Part shown: positions 37,431 to 47,200 of the stretch, piece by piece
How the letters are laid out: each line of letters opens with the position of its first letter
Position numbering within the stretch: the first letter of the stretch is position 1
From: Phytomonas francai
Taxonomy: Eukaryota; Euglenozoa; Kinetoplastea; Trypanosomatida; Trypanosomatidae
Assembly (NCBI GenBank): GCA_001766655.1
Contig: MJCC01000001.1
Location: 265 to 64,264 of the forward strand
DNA: 64,000 nt
Direction: 5' to 3'
Position numbers and translations under genes: made by a program
The notes under the pieces: model-generated
The model's database searches: none
What the model saw: the letters and a program-made list of their open reading frames with translations, nothing else
Told to the model about the DNA's origin: nothing

Positions 37431-38129
37431 CTATCTCCACCTTTTTTTTTGGCCCTCGCCATCCTGCATTGGCAACAGTGCAGCTCCCACTAGCAGCAGC
37501 ACGGTGCGCACAACATCTCCGACCAACCAAAGTGACGGATCTAGTAAACAGACAACTACCGCGCCAACAAAATGGGACAAAATCACGTAGATTACCACCG
37601 TTGTCAATGATTCAGTACGATGCTGAACGCGTCGGCACACAATCAGGGTTGATATTAACTGCAGAAAGGCCTCTAACGCACTAACCTGTGGTTGTATTTG
37701 AAGGCCCAATCTGGAAATTGTGCGGTACCATGGAAAGAATCGAAAAAAGACTGTGTAGCAAGTGCACCAAACCGTAGCTACTGTCGGTGCAGCGCTGTTT
37801 GCTTCTAGTAATCCAAATAGTTCCATAGCTTTGCCATGGTTGAGCACAAAGTAAAAAAACATTCCTTCCATAAGTGGAAAAAGAAATCCACGCAAAACAA
37901 ACTGGTTAGTAAGCTCCCATGATGGGGGGAATAACGAGGATAACAGAACCGATTGTTCCATCTGAAGGGCAATCATCACAAACGCAAGTAAACCCATCTT
38001 ATGCAACTGAATCTTGTGGCCGCTACACACGAGCGCTATGGGTAAAATCATAAAAGCGTACACATTAAAATTTGATAAGATACTCATTTGAGCTAATCTC
38101 CTTGGAGTTAATGTGATTAAAAAGAACAA
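37431..38129 (-). CDS. TMEM147-like ER membrane protein
   Basis: The frame gives 232 residues with about seven hydrophobic segments. Met15 (start 38087) is the better start. From it, MSILSNFNVYAFMILP-IALVCSG and VLLSSLFPPSWE line up with the TMEM147 opening (a Cys-Ser-Gly after the first helix, and a FFP-TWE segment after the third). TMEM147 is a subunit of the ER multipass translocon (back-of-Sec61 complex with nicalin and NOMO) that helps insert membrane proteins. The C-terminus is basic (QKKRWR). Similarity is moderate and judged by eye. Alternative: another small polytopic membrane protein. Confidence 0.5.
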   Translation of the reverse strand: MFFLITLTPRRLAQMSILSNFNVYAFMILPIALVCSGHKIQLHKMGLLAFVMIALQMEQSVLLSSLFPPSWELTNQFVLRGFLFPLMEGMFFYFVLNHGKAMELFGLLEANSAAPTVATVWCTCYTVFFRFFPWYRTISRLGLQIQPQVSALEAFLQLISTLIVCRRVQHRTESLTTVVIYVILSHFVGAVVVCLLDPSLWLVGDVVRTVLLLVGAALLPMQDGEGQKKRWR

Positions 38130-39056
38130 TATAGATCTTGTATCGCGTAGCTTATATCGTTGACGGTATTCACCGTTTAAAATAATAAAATTTAGTGGCG
38201 TAAAAAAAAATGCGATAAAAGGGTATAAAAAAGAATAGTAGAGGACAGTGTCACAATAAATTCAAAGAAGCGAAGAGTCGACATATGAAAGTAGGATGCC
38301 TTAGAACCTATATTCTCCTGAATATAGGAAATTGGGAAAAATATTCATTCCCCTCAGGTATACGAAAAAATACCGTTGAGTATTTCATCAGAGGCAAATG
38401 TTACCGTTGGAATTGGTTAACAATATGTAAACCGAAAAGCCTCCTATTTTTACAATCCAAAAGAAAACCCTAAGATCGTTAAGGAGTGGTGTAATCCAAA
38501 GGAATACGAAGGTGCGGTATAAAGCGTGGATTGTGTTATTTTTTCCTCGGAATTAGACAATCTCACGTAGTTTCAGTCTCCAGATAAACCGTCGCAAGAG
38601 GATGTCATGGAAGTCTTTGATTATGATAAAACAGTTGAAAGATGCATCAATAGACACACACAAAGGAAAAAGCATGCACTTGAGCATGAGTTGACCCCTA
38701 CCTCAAAACCAGAAAACGTACTTCAAGGCTAGAATTGTTCCCCCTCCCTCCCTCCCCTATTCACTTATTGCCCTAAGCTCATAGACAGCGTCTGTGATCT
38801 TTTCGCTCCGAGTTCTGGATTTTAATGCAGATGTCCCTTACTTTCTAGCTGCACCAACACACTTCCTTAAGCAGGTTTGTATATAAAGTATAATAAGGCA
38901 TCTCCATATAAACCAGAACACACAGAAAAAATGAGTTATCCTTTACTCTGAAATGAAAGGTGACTAGTGAATCCCAGCTCCACTTTCAGCAAGATGAGTC
39001 CACGAAACCTAGGAAAAGTTCGAAACTTCCCCCCTGTTTTTCATGTTCATTATGTT
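38130..39056. other. Spacer with antisense coding remnant
   Basis: About 930 bp between the 1001-residue protein gene and the TMEM147-like gene. It contains the plus-strand remnant described separately and a plus-strand C-rich tract (CCCCCTCCCTCCCTCCCC near 38740). No intact minus-strand gene is seen. Confidence 0.6.
38421..38732 (+). pseudogene. Antisense protein-like frame with two in-frame stops
   Basis: One plus-strand frame reads like a charged, soluble protein across about 100 codons, broken only by TAA at 38520-38522 and TAG at 38568-38570, ending with TAG at 38730-38732. Pieces include YFYNPKENPKIVKEWCNPKE, SVDCVIFSSELDNL and SQEDVMEVFDYDKTVERCIN. The composition is unlike translated spacer. 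No family is recognised. It is opposite to the cluster, so it may be an inserted gene fragment. Chance is the alternative. Confidence 0.35.
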
Positions 39057-42000
39057 TCATGAAGAATGCAGCAACACAAAATCAGATGCCAAAGCTTGCA
39101 AGCTCTGTTGCACTGCTTTTAACGAATACCTACAAGCAGAAGCCATGCATAAAAATGCATTACCCTCAACATATAGAGCCACGGCCACACGCAACGGCTT
39201 TTCCTCCAAAGATAAAACGCCGTAGTGCGAACCTAACGAGTTTGATCGGTACCCACCGGCACATGTATAGTCCATCATTTTTGCTTGCATTTGGTGACCT
39301 TTGCTGTTGCTACCATTGGTGTCTTCCTGAAAGGTATCGTTACGAGCCCCTAAAATTCGGTGGCGATTAGTTTGATTGTTTTCCGCGACTTTAGGCCGAT
39401 TTTTCTTGTCTGACGGAACTTCCGGATTGCTATTAGGAAATAATCGTAAGCCGAAGTACGTCGGCGGTGGCGGCAGTGGTGGTGGGTAATATTGGCTAAA
39501 AGGGTTAAACGAGCCCATGTCTTCCTCCAAGGACAGTTCACGGTTTGCTACCCACTCCGAGATAGTTTCTGAAGAAATATCGATATCATCTTTCCTCATG
39601 TTTGCTGAATTGGAGGAGATCTCCATCACGTGATTTTTGGCATTCGATCCGACAGCCCCCTCCCGAAAGGAGGGACCAGAGCTCGGCAGAAGCTCATTCA
39701 CGATGAGCTCGTTGTTATGCTTTTGCTCAAAACACACCAAAAGTGCTGGTCTAGAGTTCAGTGTCAAAGGCTCCCACTGCAGTATGCAGACACCACCACC
39801 TCCACCATCACTATCTTGTTTCGTGGACAACTGGGAAAGATGCCAGTGTACAGTGTATTCGAGCAAACGGTATTGTGCCCTCGGTTTGGCAGTCGTACTC
39901 AAATATGGTGAAGGAATAGGAATCAGGTGACTTTTAAGATCATTGTCAACAGCCTTGAAGGGCCTAGAATTTGGTCTTTGAGATACATGTGAAATAGAAG
40001 CCGCATGCCGGTGTTCGGGGACAGCCGACTCTTGCAGCGGAAACATGCGCAGAAGCACTGGACCGATAGTCGGAGCATCCCCTACGTGGACAAGCGCGAG
40101 TGGGTCACCTAACTGAGGCTCCTCAACGTCGGAGCCCGACCGTAAAATTAGTGAAAATGGCTGCAGCACGTGTCGCACATTACAGTACGATAGGGAGGTA
40201 GTCTGGCCGTTGTGATTCCCTAGCGACATCGACTGCATCGTAGCGGCGCAGAAGCTGGCGAAGTCTTCAAAACTGTGGTGGCTGACAGAGGCAAAAAAAT
40301 AAAAGCCAACACATTCATTCCCTATAGGTATGTAAAAGGCACCAAAATAGGCGCGAAGCCTCGCGGCTGCTGCTATTTCGACATTTTGCAACATAGCTTC
40401 CTCCAAATAGGTTTCGTCATAGATGAGACCCAGACAAGGGCTATCAGGGTTAAGCCTAACTTCTTGAAGACAACAAGAACCCAACAGGAGGAGCGTGTTC
40501 CGCGCCGCATCTTCCTCGTCCTCAAGATTTGAAAAATTTCCCTGCTTCAGCAGCAAAAGCCGGTAAGGCCTGACCACAATGCAGCTCGCGGAAACGTTCT
40601 CCTCCTGCCCGTTCTTACTGTTAACCTCATCACGAAAGATTACACGTACAGGCTCTTCTGCGTCAATACCTAGCCGTAGGAAGCTAGTTTGAAGTTGCCT
40701 TTCAAGGCTGATGCGCCACGATGCCGAGGATGTTGCATTAGGTATACCATCGAAACCACTACGGCCCCTCGTAGCGGCACGCTCAACAGTCCCGAGTTCG
40801 CTAGAATGGAAAGTATAGTGTTGACGTGTGGACACCCCATCAGGACTATCGCAATTGCTTGTAAAAGCAGAGATAAATGGCTCGTACGAAGCGATGATAC
40901 CCATGCAGCGCATGCCACGACCTACAGCTGTAGCGAAGGGTGAAAAGAACGAAGAATGATCGCTATCGCAAAAATTTCTTTGCTGATGAAGAGAATGGGC
41001 ATCCTTGTGAGAACCTAACGCGACTCTGGCCCCGCTGCTATGCCATGGAGTGCTGTCCCGTGCTCCGCAAGTGTGGGCATCCCCAGAAGCACAGCCGATG
41101 TGGTGCTTATTATTATAATAATAATAATAGGCCCCCTCAATACCTTCTGGGAGCCCCTCATATACACGGAAATCAAGCGGAAGACGGAAGCCCAACCCAA
41201 GTCGCAGTTCAGAAACTAACAAGTACGACGACGACGGTCGTGGTTGGCTAAAGCGAACGGCGCGCACAAGCTCATTGAAGGCAGTTGACAGAATTCCACG
41301 CACCCTGGTGTCAGCGATGTACTGAAGTGTCAGGGCAAGACGTTCGTGGGTCAAAAACACAGAGAGCGCGTAGACTATCTTGTTCTCCTCGTTCAAATAG
41401 CAATACTCTGCCTGTGGGTACTGATTGTTACCGATACGGATTATGGAAGTCGACAAAATTTTCGAGCAATCAGCGATTTTTAGAAGGCTCATTTTGCGAT
41501 AATTTTCTGCTGTTTCTGCACTAAATGTTTCTTCAATTGTGATGGTCACTCGGTGGCCTTCCTGGCGCAAGTAGGACAGCGTCAAGAGCACCATAGGTGC
41601 TTGCCGCCCTTCATACTTGATAGCGAACAATATGGGAGAAAAAGGTATGCTAATCCCCAAAGCATCATCCTGCCATTCCACTAAGCTGGTATTATTACGC
41701 TTTACGTGTCGCTCCGCCTGAAGCGTAAAGTAGCACTTGGGAAGAATATTCGATGAGGATGAAGTAGCTCTTTGTGCTCGCACGACCGCTGAGTTGCCTT
41801 GATTTCCTCCAGCCCCAACGTGACCAGTCGCGTCGACTGGTGCACCACCATTAGCACCGGCTTTGTTTCCTTGGGTGGTGAAACTGGGTGCCCGAAACCA
41901 ATTTACGATATAAATTGCTGCTGTCAGCCCTAGGGCACCAATTGCCAAGGTAAGTGTCCCTAAAAAGTTTTTTTGAGGTACAACCGGCGAGCTGATTGAG

Positions 42001-42062
42001 CTTAGCTCCCACTCCGTGTTTGCAACCATATATATATTTATATTTATATAAAGAACCTGCAA
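39057..42062 (-). CDS. Large membrane-anchored protein, possibly with PsbP/Mog1-like domains
   Basis: The frame gives 1001 residues; Met12 (start 42029) opens MVANTEWELSS and is a likely start. One membrane helix lies at about residues 34-52 (LGTLTLAIGALGLTAAIYIV). Residues about 110-290 look like a PsbP/Mog1-type fold (AEYCYLNEENKIVYALSVFL; a closing pattern FNELVRAVRF), and a similar final pattern recurs at the C-terminus (VALYVEGNAFLCMASACRYS). A Tyr run (AYYYYYNN near residue 315) is encoded by a TTA/ATA trinucleotide microsatellite. A proline-rich stretch (YYPPPLPPPPTY) lies near 890. Function is unknown. Membrane topology suggests most of the protein faces one side. Confidence 0.7.
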   Translation of the reverse strand: MQVLYININIYMVANTEWELSSISSPVVPQKNFLGTLTLAIGALGLTAAIYIVNWFRAPSFTTQGNKAGANGGAPVDATGHVGAGGNQGNSAVVRAQRATSSSSNILPKCYFTLQAERHVKRNNTSLVEWQDDALGISIPFSPILFAIKYEGRQAPMVLLTLSYLRQEGHRVTITIEETFSAETAENYRKMSLLKIADCSKILSTSIIRIGNNQYPQAEYCYLNEENKIVYALSVFLTHERLALTLQYIADTRVRGILSTAFNELVRAVRFSQPRPSSSYLLVSELRLGLGFRLPLDFRVYEGLPEGIEGAYYYYYNNKHHIGCASGDAHTCGARDSTPWHSSGARVALGSHKDAHSLHQQRNFCDSDHSSFFSPFATAVGRGMRCMGIIASYEPFISAFTSNCDSPDGVSTRQHYTFHSSELGTVERAATRGRSGFDGIPNATSSASWRISLERQLQTSFLRLGIDAEEPVRVIFRDEVNSKNGQEENVSASCIVVRPYRLLLLKQGNFSNLEDEEDAARNTLLLLGSCCLQEVRLNPDSPCLGLIYDETYLEEAMLQNVEIAAAARLRAYFGAFYIPIGNECVGFYFFASVSHHSFEDFASFCAATMQSMSLGNHNGQTTSLSYCNVRHVLQPFSLILRSGSDVEEPQLGDPLALVHVGDAPTIGPVLLRMFPLQESAVPEHRHAASISHVSQRPNSRPFKAVDNDLKSHLIPIPSPYLSTTAKPRAQYRLLEYTVHWHLSQLSTKQDSDGGGGGVCILQWEPLTLNSRPALLVCFEQKHNNELIVNELLPSSGPSFREGAVGSNAKNHVMEISSNSANMRKDDIDISSETISEWVANRELSLEEDMGSFNPFSQYYPPPLPPPPTYFGLRLFPNSNPEVPSDKKNRPKVAENNQTNRHRILGARNDTFQEDTNGSNSKGHQMQAKMMDYTCAGGYRSNSLGSHYGVLSLEEKPLRVAVALYVEGNAFLCMASACRYSLKAVQQSLQALASDFVLLHSS

Positions 42063-42416
42063 ATAAAAGTATTGCTTTAGAAATATAATTGTCTTAGGTT
42101 TGTGTAATTGGTTTCTTATTTATTTTCAACTTCGAAAAGAAATCAAAAACAAGGAAAAATGAAAAGATGTGCATATCAAGACGGTGTTTGGTGTCATTTT
42201 GCATAGACACTAAATTTAAAAAATCGCAAGTCAAAGTGAAATGCATGCACTAAAATGGCAAGGGCTGCTCAAGACTACGGGTTTAAAAAGAAGAAGAGAC
42301 TGCTAGCCATAGCATTCGTCATCGAAGCATCTTTCAAAGCAAGGGTTGAAGTAGTTTTTTTTTTTAAAAAAAGGTGTTTTAAAAGAATAGTGGCCGCTCC
42401 ATAGGGTCTAAGGATA
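42063..42416. other. Spacer; no gene seen
   Basis: AT-rich spacer, with a T-run and A-run pair near 42355-42372. No gene is seen. Confidence 0.7.
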
Positions 42417-43262
42417 CTAATCTTCCTCCACAACAATGTCGTCCACTTCATTCATCTTGAATAAAGGATCATACTTCATCAGTTGTTCCCGCATCCACTT
42501 CAGCTGTGTATTGCGTTGCGTTAGTAGTTTTTTGACCTGCAGATATTGAGTTGACTGACTTAGTCTCTGTGTAAGCTCGCTCTTAGCCTCCGAGAGCTCA
42601 AGCCGTAGTTGTTGAATGGTCTGCTGCAAGTCGCCGTCCTGATTATGACAACGCTGAGCCAGTTCCATAGACAGGAGATCCTTGTCGTTCATGGTGTCCT
42701 TCATTGAAAGCAATTTTTCTGTTTCATCCGAACGACTGTTCAACATCTGCGTGTATGCGTCCGTAACCTGTTGTAGCTTCCTTCGAAGTTGTCGTATCTG
42801 ATTGTTAGAGTCCTCAAGTTGGCGCGATACCCTTCCACTAGCTTCGTCCACTGTCAAAGGCGCCAATCGCCCTGCTGGGCCATTTAGCAACTCTCGTCCG
42901 TGTGGTATCATGTCAACCATGCCCCTTTTATTGAGTGTGGCGGTCGTATCGATGTTTAGCTCTACTCTCTCTTGATCCACCTCACGCAGTATAGCATGCA
43001 CGAGCTCCACCGATGTCGCCATAATACTCTTAACTTGAGTATCGATGAGGCCTTGGAAAATGTAGAGCTGACTCTGGAAAAGGGAAGCAACTTCATCTTT
43101 GGTATACATTTTGTCAAAAACGAGGTTTCCAGTAATAAAAGCATTACACTCAACAATCAGATCGTCCTTGAACTTGTCAATGGTGATACTCAGCCATTGA
43201 GCAAACTGTTCAATAATGCGCCTGGATTTAATGGCAAGATCGGGAAAATGCATCTCAGCCAT
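42417..43262 (-). CDS. LZTFL1: LZTFL1-like BBSome regulator
   Basis: The 281-residue protein has a helical N-terminus containing FDKMYTKDEVASLFQS, comparable to the FTIDEVSEVL segment of LZTFL1. Residues about 145-270 are a long coiled coil. The closing block YLQVKKLLTQRNTQLKWMREQLMKYDP lines up closely with the LZTFL1 end (YRNMKEILTKKNDQIKDLRKRLAQYEP). Length fits (about 300 in animals). LZTFL1 binds the BBSome and controls export of membrane proteins from cilia, so a flagellar trafficking role follows. The tail after the match is acidic (EVDDIVVEED). Confidence 0.75.
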   Translation of the reverse strand: MAEMHFPDLAIKSRRIIEQFAQWLSITIDKFKDDLIVECNAFITGNLVFDKMYTKDEVASLFQSQLYIFQGLIDTQVKSIMATSVELVHAILREVDQERVELNIDTTATLNKRGMVDMIPHGRELLNGPAGRLAPLTVDEASGRVSRQLEDSNNQIRQLRRKLQQVTDAYTQMLNSRSDETEKLLSMKDTMNDKDLLSMELAQRCHNQDGDLQQTIQQLRLELSEAKSELTQRLSQSTQYLQVKKLLTQRNTQLKWMREQLMKYDPLFKMNEVDDIVVEED

Positions 43263-44212
43263 TATAAAAAGAATAAAAATTTCTAAACGATATGTAAAGG
43301 TACTCTACAAAAAGCAGGCCCTTTACCCTGAACGTCTCTTAGCTTTGATACTTTTACTTTTTGGTAGTGGTAGTTATGTATTTCCTTCAAGCGACAAAAT
43401 ACAGTAAGGGGGATAATTATAACAGTAAAAAGGGGCTATAGTTATCAAGAAACTCTCAATCATCCATATTGCTTTTCTTTTCCAAAAACGTACCTAATCA
43501 TGAATACAATTTTCACTGAACCGCATAACTTAGTCAACAACAATATTTCTGGGGGTAAAAACAACCCTATCCCTCTCCCTTTTATCATTATTATTATTGT
43601 TTTTACCTTAATGCATCGATGAGTATAAGACGCGAAAATCTCCATATAGTTCGAAAAAAAGTTGAGAAACAGAATGAGAGCTTCCCTTTTGACACAAAAA
43701 AATCAATTACTTTATATTTGCTAACATGGGGACGATACATTATTGATATTACTATGAGCATTAGTATTACTGCTAGTGTTGAGGTCCAATTTAGATACCT
43801 ATTGAAAAACTTTTCAAAAATTTTCCTTAACTTTCCTTATTTTCACATATCCTTTTATTTTTTTCAATAACCTAAACCAAAGGCAAAGAACTGTTTTCCT
43901 TTCACCAACGCACAGATATAAATATAGATAGATATAGATATCGATATATAGATATTGCCTTATAATAGTTAAGTAATCGTGAGAGATACATGTGAATAGC
44001 AGATGTGAAAAAAAAAAAGCGCATTTAAACGTAAATCTAAAAAGTAATTAGTAAATGGCTTCTATAAGGAAGTAATGTAAAACATTGGAAATTTACACAA
44101 ACAGGGAAAACGGTCCACCACTTGAGAGCATCTGGAAACCAGGAGTTTATTTGTAAAACAAATTGAAAGTTATGATCCTTTTATTATTGTTTCCCTTTTC
44201 CCTTTACGCGTT
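43263..44212. other. AT-rich spacer; no gene seen
   Basis: About 950 bp. It contains a GATA/TAGATA microsatellite near 43917-43957 and Ile/Phe/Lys-rich frames typical of AT-rich DNA (such as 43619-43870). No gene or RNA is recognised. Confidence 0.65.
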
Positions 44213-47200
44213 CTATGCATTCTTAAGCACAGCTCCCAAGGATGTGTTTAACCATTTCTTAAAAATCGACCCGACTTCTTTAGGCGTGATGCGTATATTA
44301 CCTGATAAAAATTCATCTGGTATCGCATTCGGCTGAGTAAACCCTCTCGTTGCGGTCCTATCCAAATTTGCTTTCTGAGCTTTCCCACTGTTTTTATCCC
44401 CTGATGCGTTTGCTTGAACTTGGTTTTGTTTGTGAAGTCCACTTTTCCTCAACGTTTCTTGCTGCATAGATTTGGGGGAAGGAGGAGTAAATGGCTTCGG
44501 AAAATCTGCGGTACCGGGACTGACGGCTGTGATATTGGAGGGTGGAGAAGACACCGTAGGCAAGCAACTAACTAACTTGCTAAGCCTTATGCCGCCAGTC
44601 GGGCTGGAAGAAGTAAGGCTAACGGTATTACTGGCAAAGCTTGCAGGCCCCTGTGCGCTTACATTAAGCGTGCCGGGTGATGAATTCGAAGCACAGATGG
44701 TCTTGGGTTTCGTGCTAGTTGCCACAGATGGAACCGCAATCGCGCTGCGAGGTTTGGGTACCAAGAGCGAATCGGTCGGTGCTTCTACTTTGCTTTCATT
44801 TAACTTGGCCTTCGGTACGCTAGAGTGGGGAGTCTGTGAAGTGGTCGTTATGGCGGTAGAAGAAGCACTAGGGTGTGAGCCGTTCTCACTGGGATTATTT
44901 AGGACAAGGAGTGCCGCGAGCTTTGTAATCGCACCGCGATAATCCTTAAGACGCCCGTCGAAGAGAGTGCCGGTAGTGAAAGGAATGTCGTAAACCACCT
45001 CAGCATCGCGCCCAGTGGCGAGTAGGCGCACAATTGTGCCTTGCGCGCCGAAGGGAACCGTGCCCGTGACGCGGCAGTTGACGACACGCGCCCCTAGGCG
45101 GAACTTTTGCTGCCGGGGCAGTGGAATAGGAACCAAATGACCACCAAGACTTCGTGTCACGGGGAAATGGAGATAGTTCTTTGGCACATGTCGCAGTGTG
45201 AGCAGTTTTTTTTCCTGATTCGCATGATGTTCGAGAGCTGTCTCAAGTTCCTCTAACAGGGACGGGGGAAGTGCGTCCTCCACAGCAGCCACCATCGGAA
45301 TCTTTTTGATACCGGAGTCGTCCAGGAAAGCTGTGATTTCGTCTAAAATTTCATCGGTGTCGCATTCCTGCCATTTCCCCGTCATAAACTGTGGCGGATC
45401 AATATAATGGAAACCCATACCCTTCTCTATGAATTCAACAAGCGGGCCAAAGTAATTAATGTAATCACTCAACAACTTCATCGCGTCTTTAGAGAAATAC
45501 CATGCTTTATGGCCATCACCGGTTTGTTTGCCCACATACTCACCCTTTTCAATCTTTTCAAGGTGGTGACCCACATTTTCATCCTGCTCCACATGGGAAA
45601 AAATGTCAACGTTTGGCGCATGCCATGCCTTTACCATGTTCCGGGCCATCTTGGCGTACCCCAAACGTGCCAAACTGCGACCCGAAAATTTGATGCACAA
45701 ACCAAGTTCCCGGGAACCAAACTGGGGTGTGGTCATCATAGAACTACAAATAGTACTCAGAGTACGGGAGCTGATGCCGAGCATGTCCGTTGCAGCATTT
45801 AGGGAAACCCAATTTTGAGGTGATGAAAATTCTGAAATAATTGGAGGAAGCATGATTGGGCTCTGAGGTACCTTTAAAGACACAGTGAAGGCGCTGCGGT
45901 TGGACTCAGTGGAAATAATATGGCCACAGCAGCCAAAGATCGCTGCTGCACTCTTACCTTTCAGATCGGGTCCAATGTAAACACATCTGGCTCCTTGCAC
46001 ACTATCAACGTCTGCGCGTTCACGCTCCGTGTACCGTGTGTCCTCAATCAGATTAATATCGCTAAGTAGACATATAAGCGGCAGAGGGTAGCATGTCTCG
46101 CTTGAGGAAAATTGTCGTGCCAGATATCCCTTATTCGCCACACGCATACCGAAGAAACGATTTACATAGACCAATATGGGAATGTCATCTACACTAATAC
46201 CTAGCTTTGACTTCATGTATTTTCGATGTGTCTCTGTTTCTTTTATAAAAAGTAATAACTCGTCGCGATTCTTTTCACGTTTCGCTGCCCCACTGAAGCT
46301 GCCGTCTCGGTTGTACACCGCAGTTAGAGTGACATGTGCATCGCTCAACGAAGCTATGCGTGCTCGCTTGTAGTTAGGAAACCCTACCAGGACTTCCTTT
46401 CCGATGAGCGTGGCTGCCTCTTCAGCTGTCTTGAAGCTACCAAAGCTTTTTAAATTTAATATCAAGCTTTGGTTTTTGGAAGGTCTTCCAAAAATTTCGA
46501 CCACGGAGGATTCGTAAGTCGGTGTGATAAGCTCAGCCTTGGACTGTAAAGACGAGAAGCCCTCCAACTCTTTGTCCCCGATATACACGCCTTTGCACAA
46601 AGCTGGTATAAAGCGGTCATAAGCGGGAAACTTGAACACCTCCTTTTTCACATAGACACCAGACAATGAGCCAAACATGTCGTTTTTCAAATCGTAAGGG
46701 GTAATCGTGGGATCGAAAGAGAAGCGAAGAGACGGTCCAAGCTTATTGTTATTAGCGTCCTCCCGATCTACATGATTCTGAACAGACTCATAGGCCATCA
46801 ATAGAATTTTCTCGTCAATAAAGGGAATTAAAACGATACCTTCCCATTCAGCACGTGCACCTTCACGATCGATAGTGATGTCTTCCGGGTAAAAACTAGC
46901 CAGTGGACTTGAACTGCTCTTCAAAAGGGGCCAGTACGCTTTTGGAATAGACCGGTAGGACATGGGTGGCAACACTGCAAGCAGCTGCTGGTGTGGAAGA
47001 AAAGGCTTCCCAAGCTCAAACGAGACCTTTTCCCCTATTGCCGACAGGTTGACAAGATCGCTTGGCATTGGTGCATAATAGTGTGGATAATACCATTTCC
47101 ACGAGGGCACACCTTTGTAGTAATAGCGAAAAACCCAAGACAAACCCTCCACGTAGTGCTGCTTGAGGCTCTTCATTCCCTTTTCATCCAGAATCCCGTG

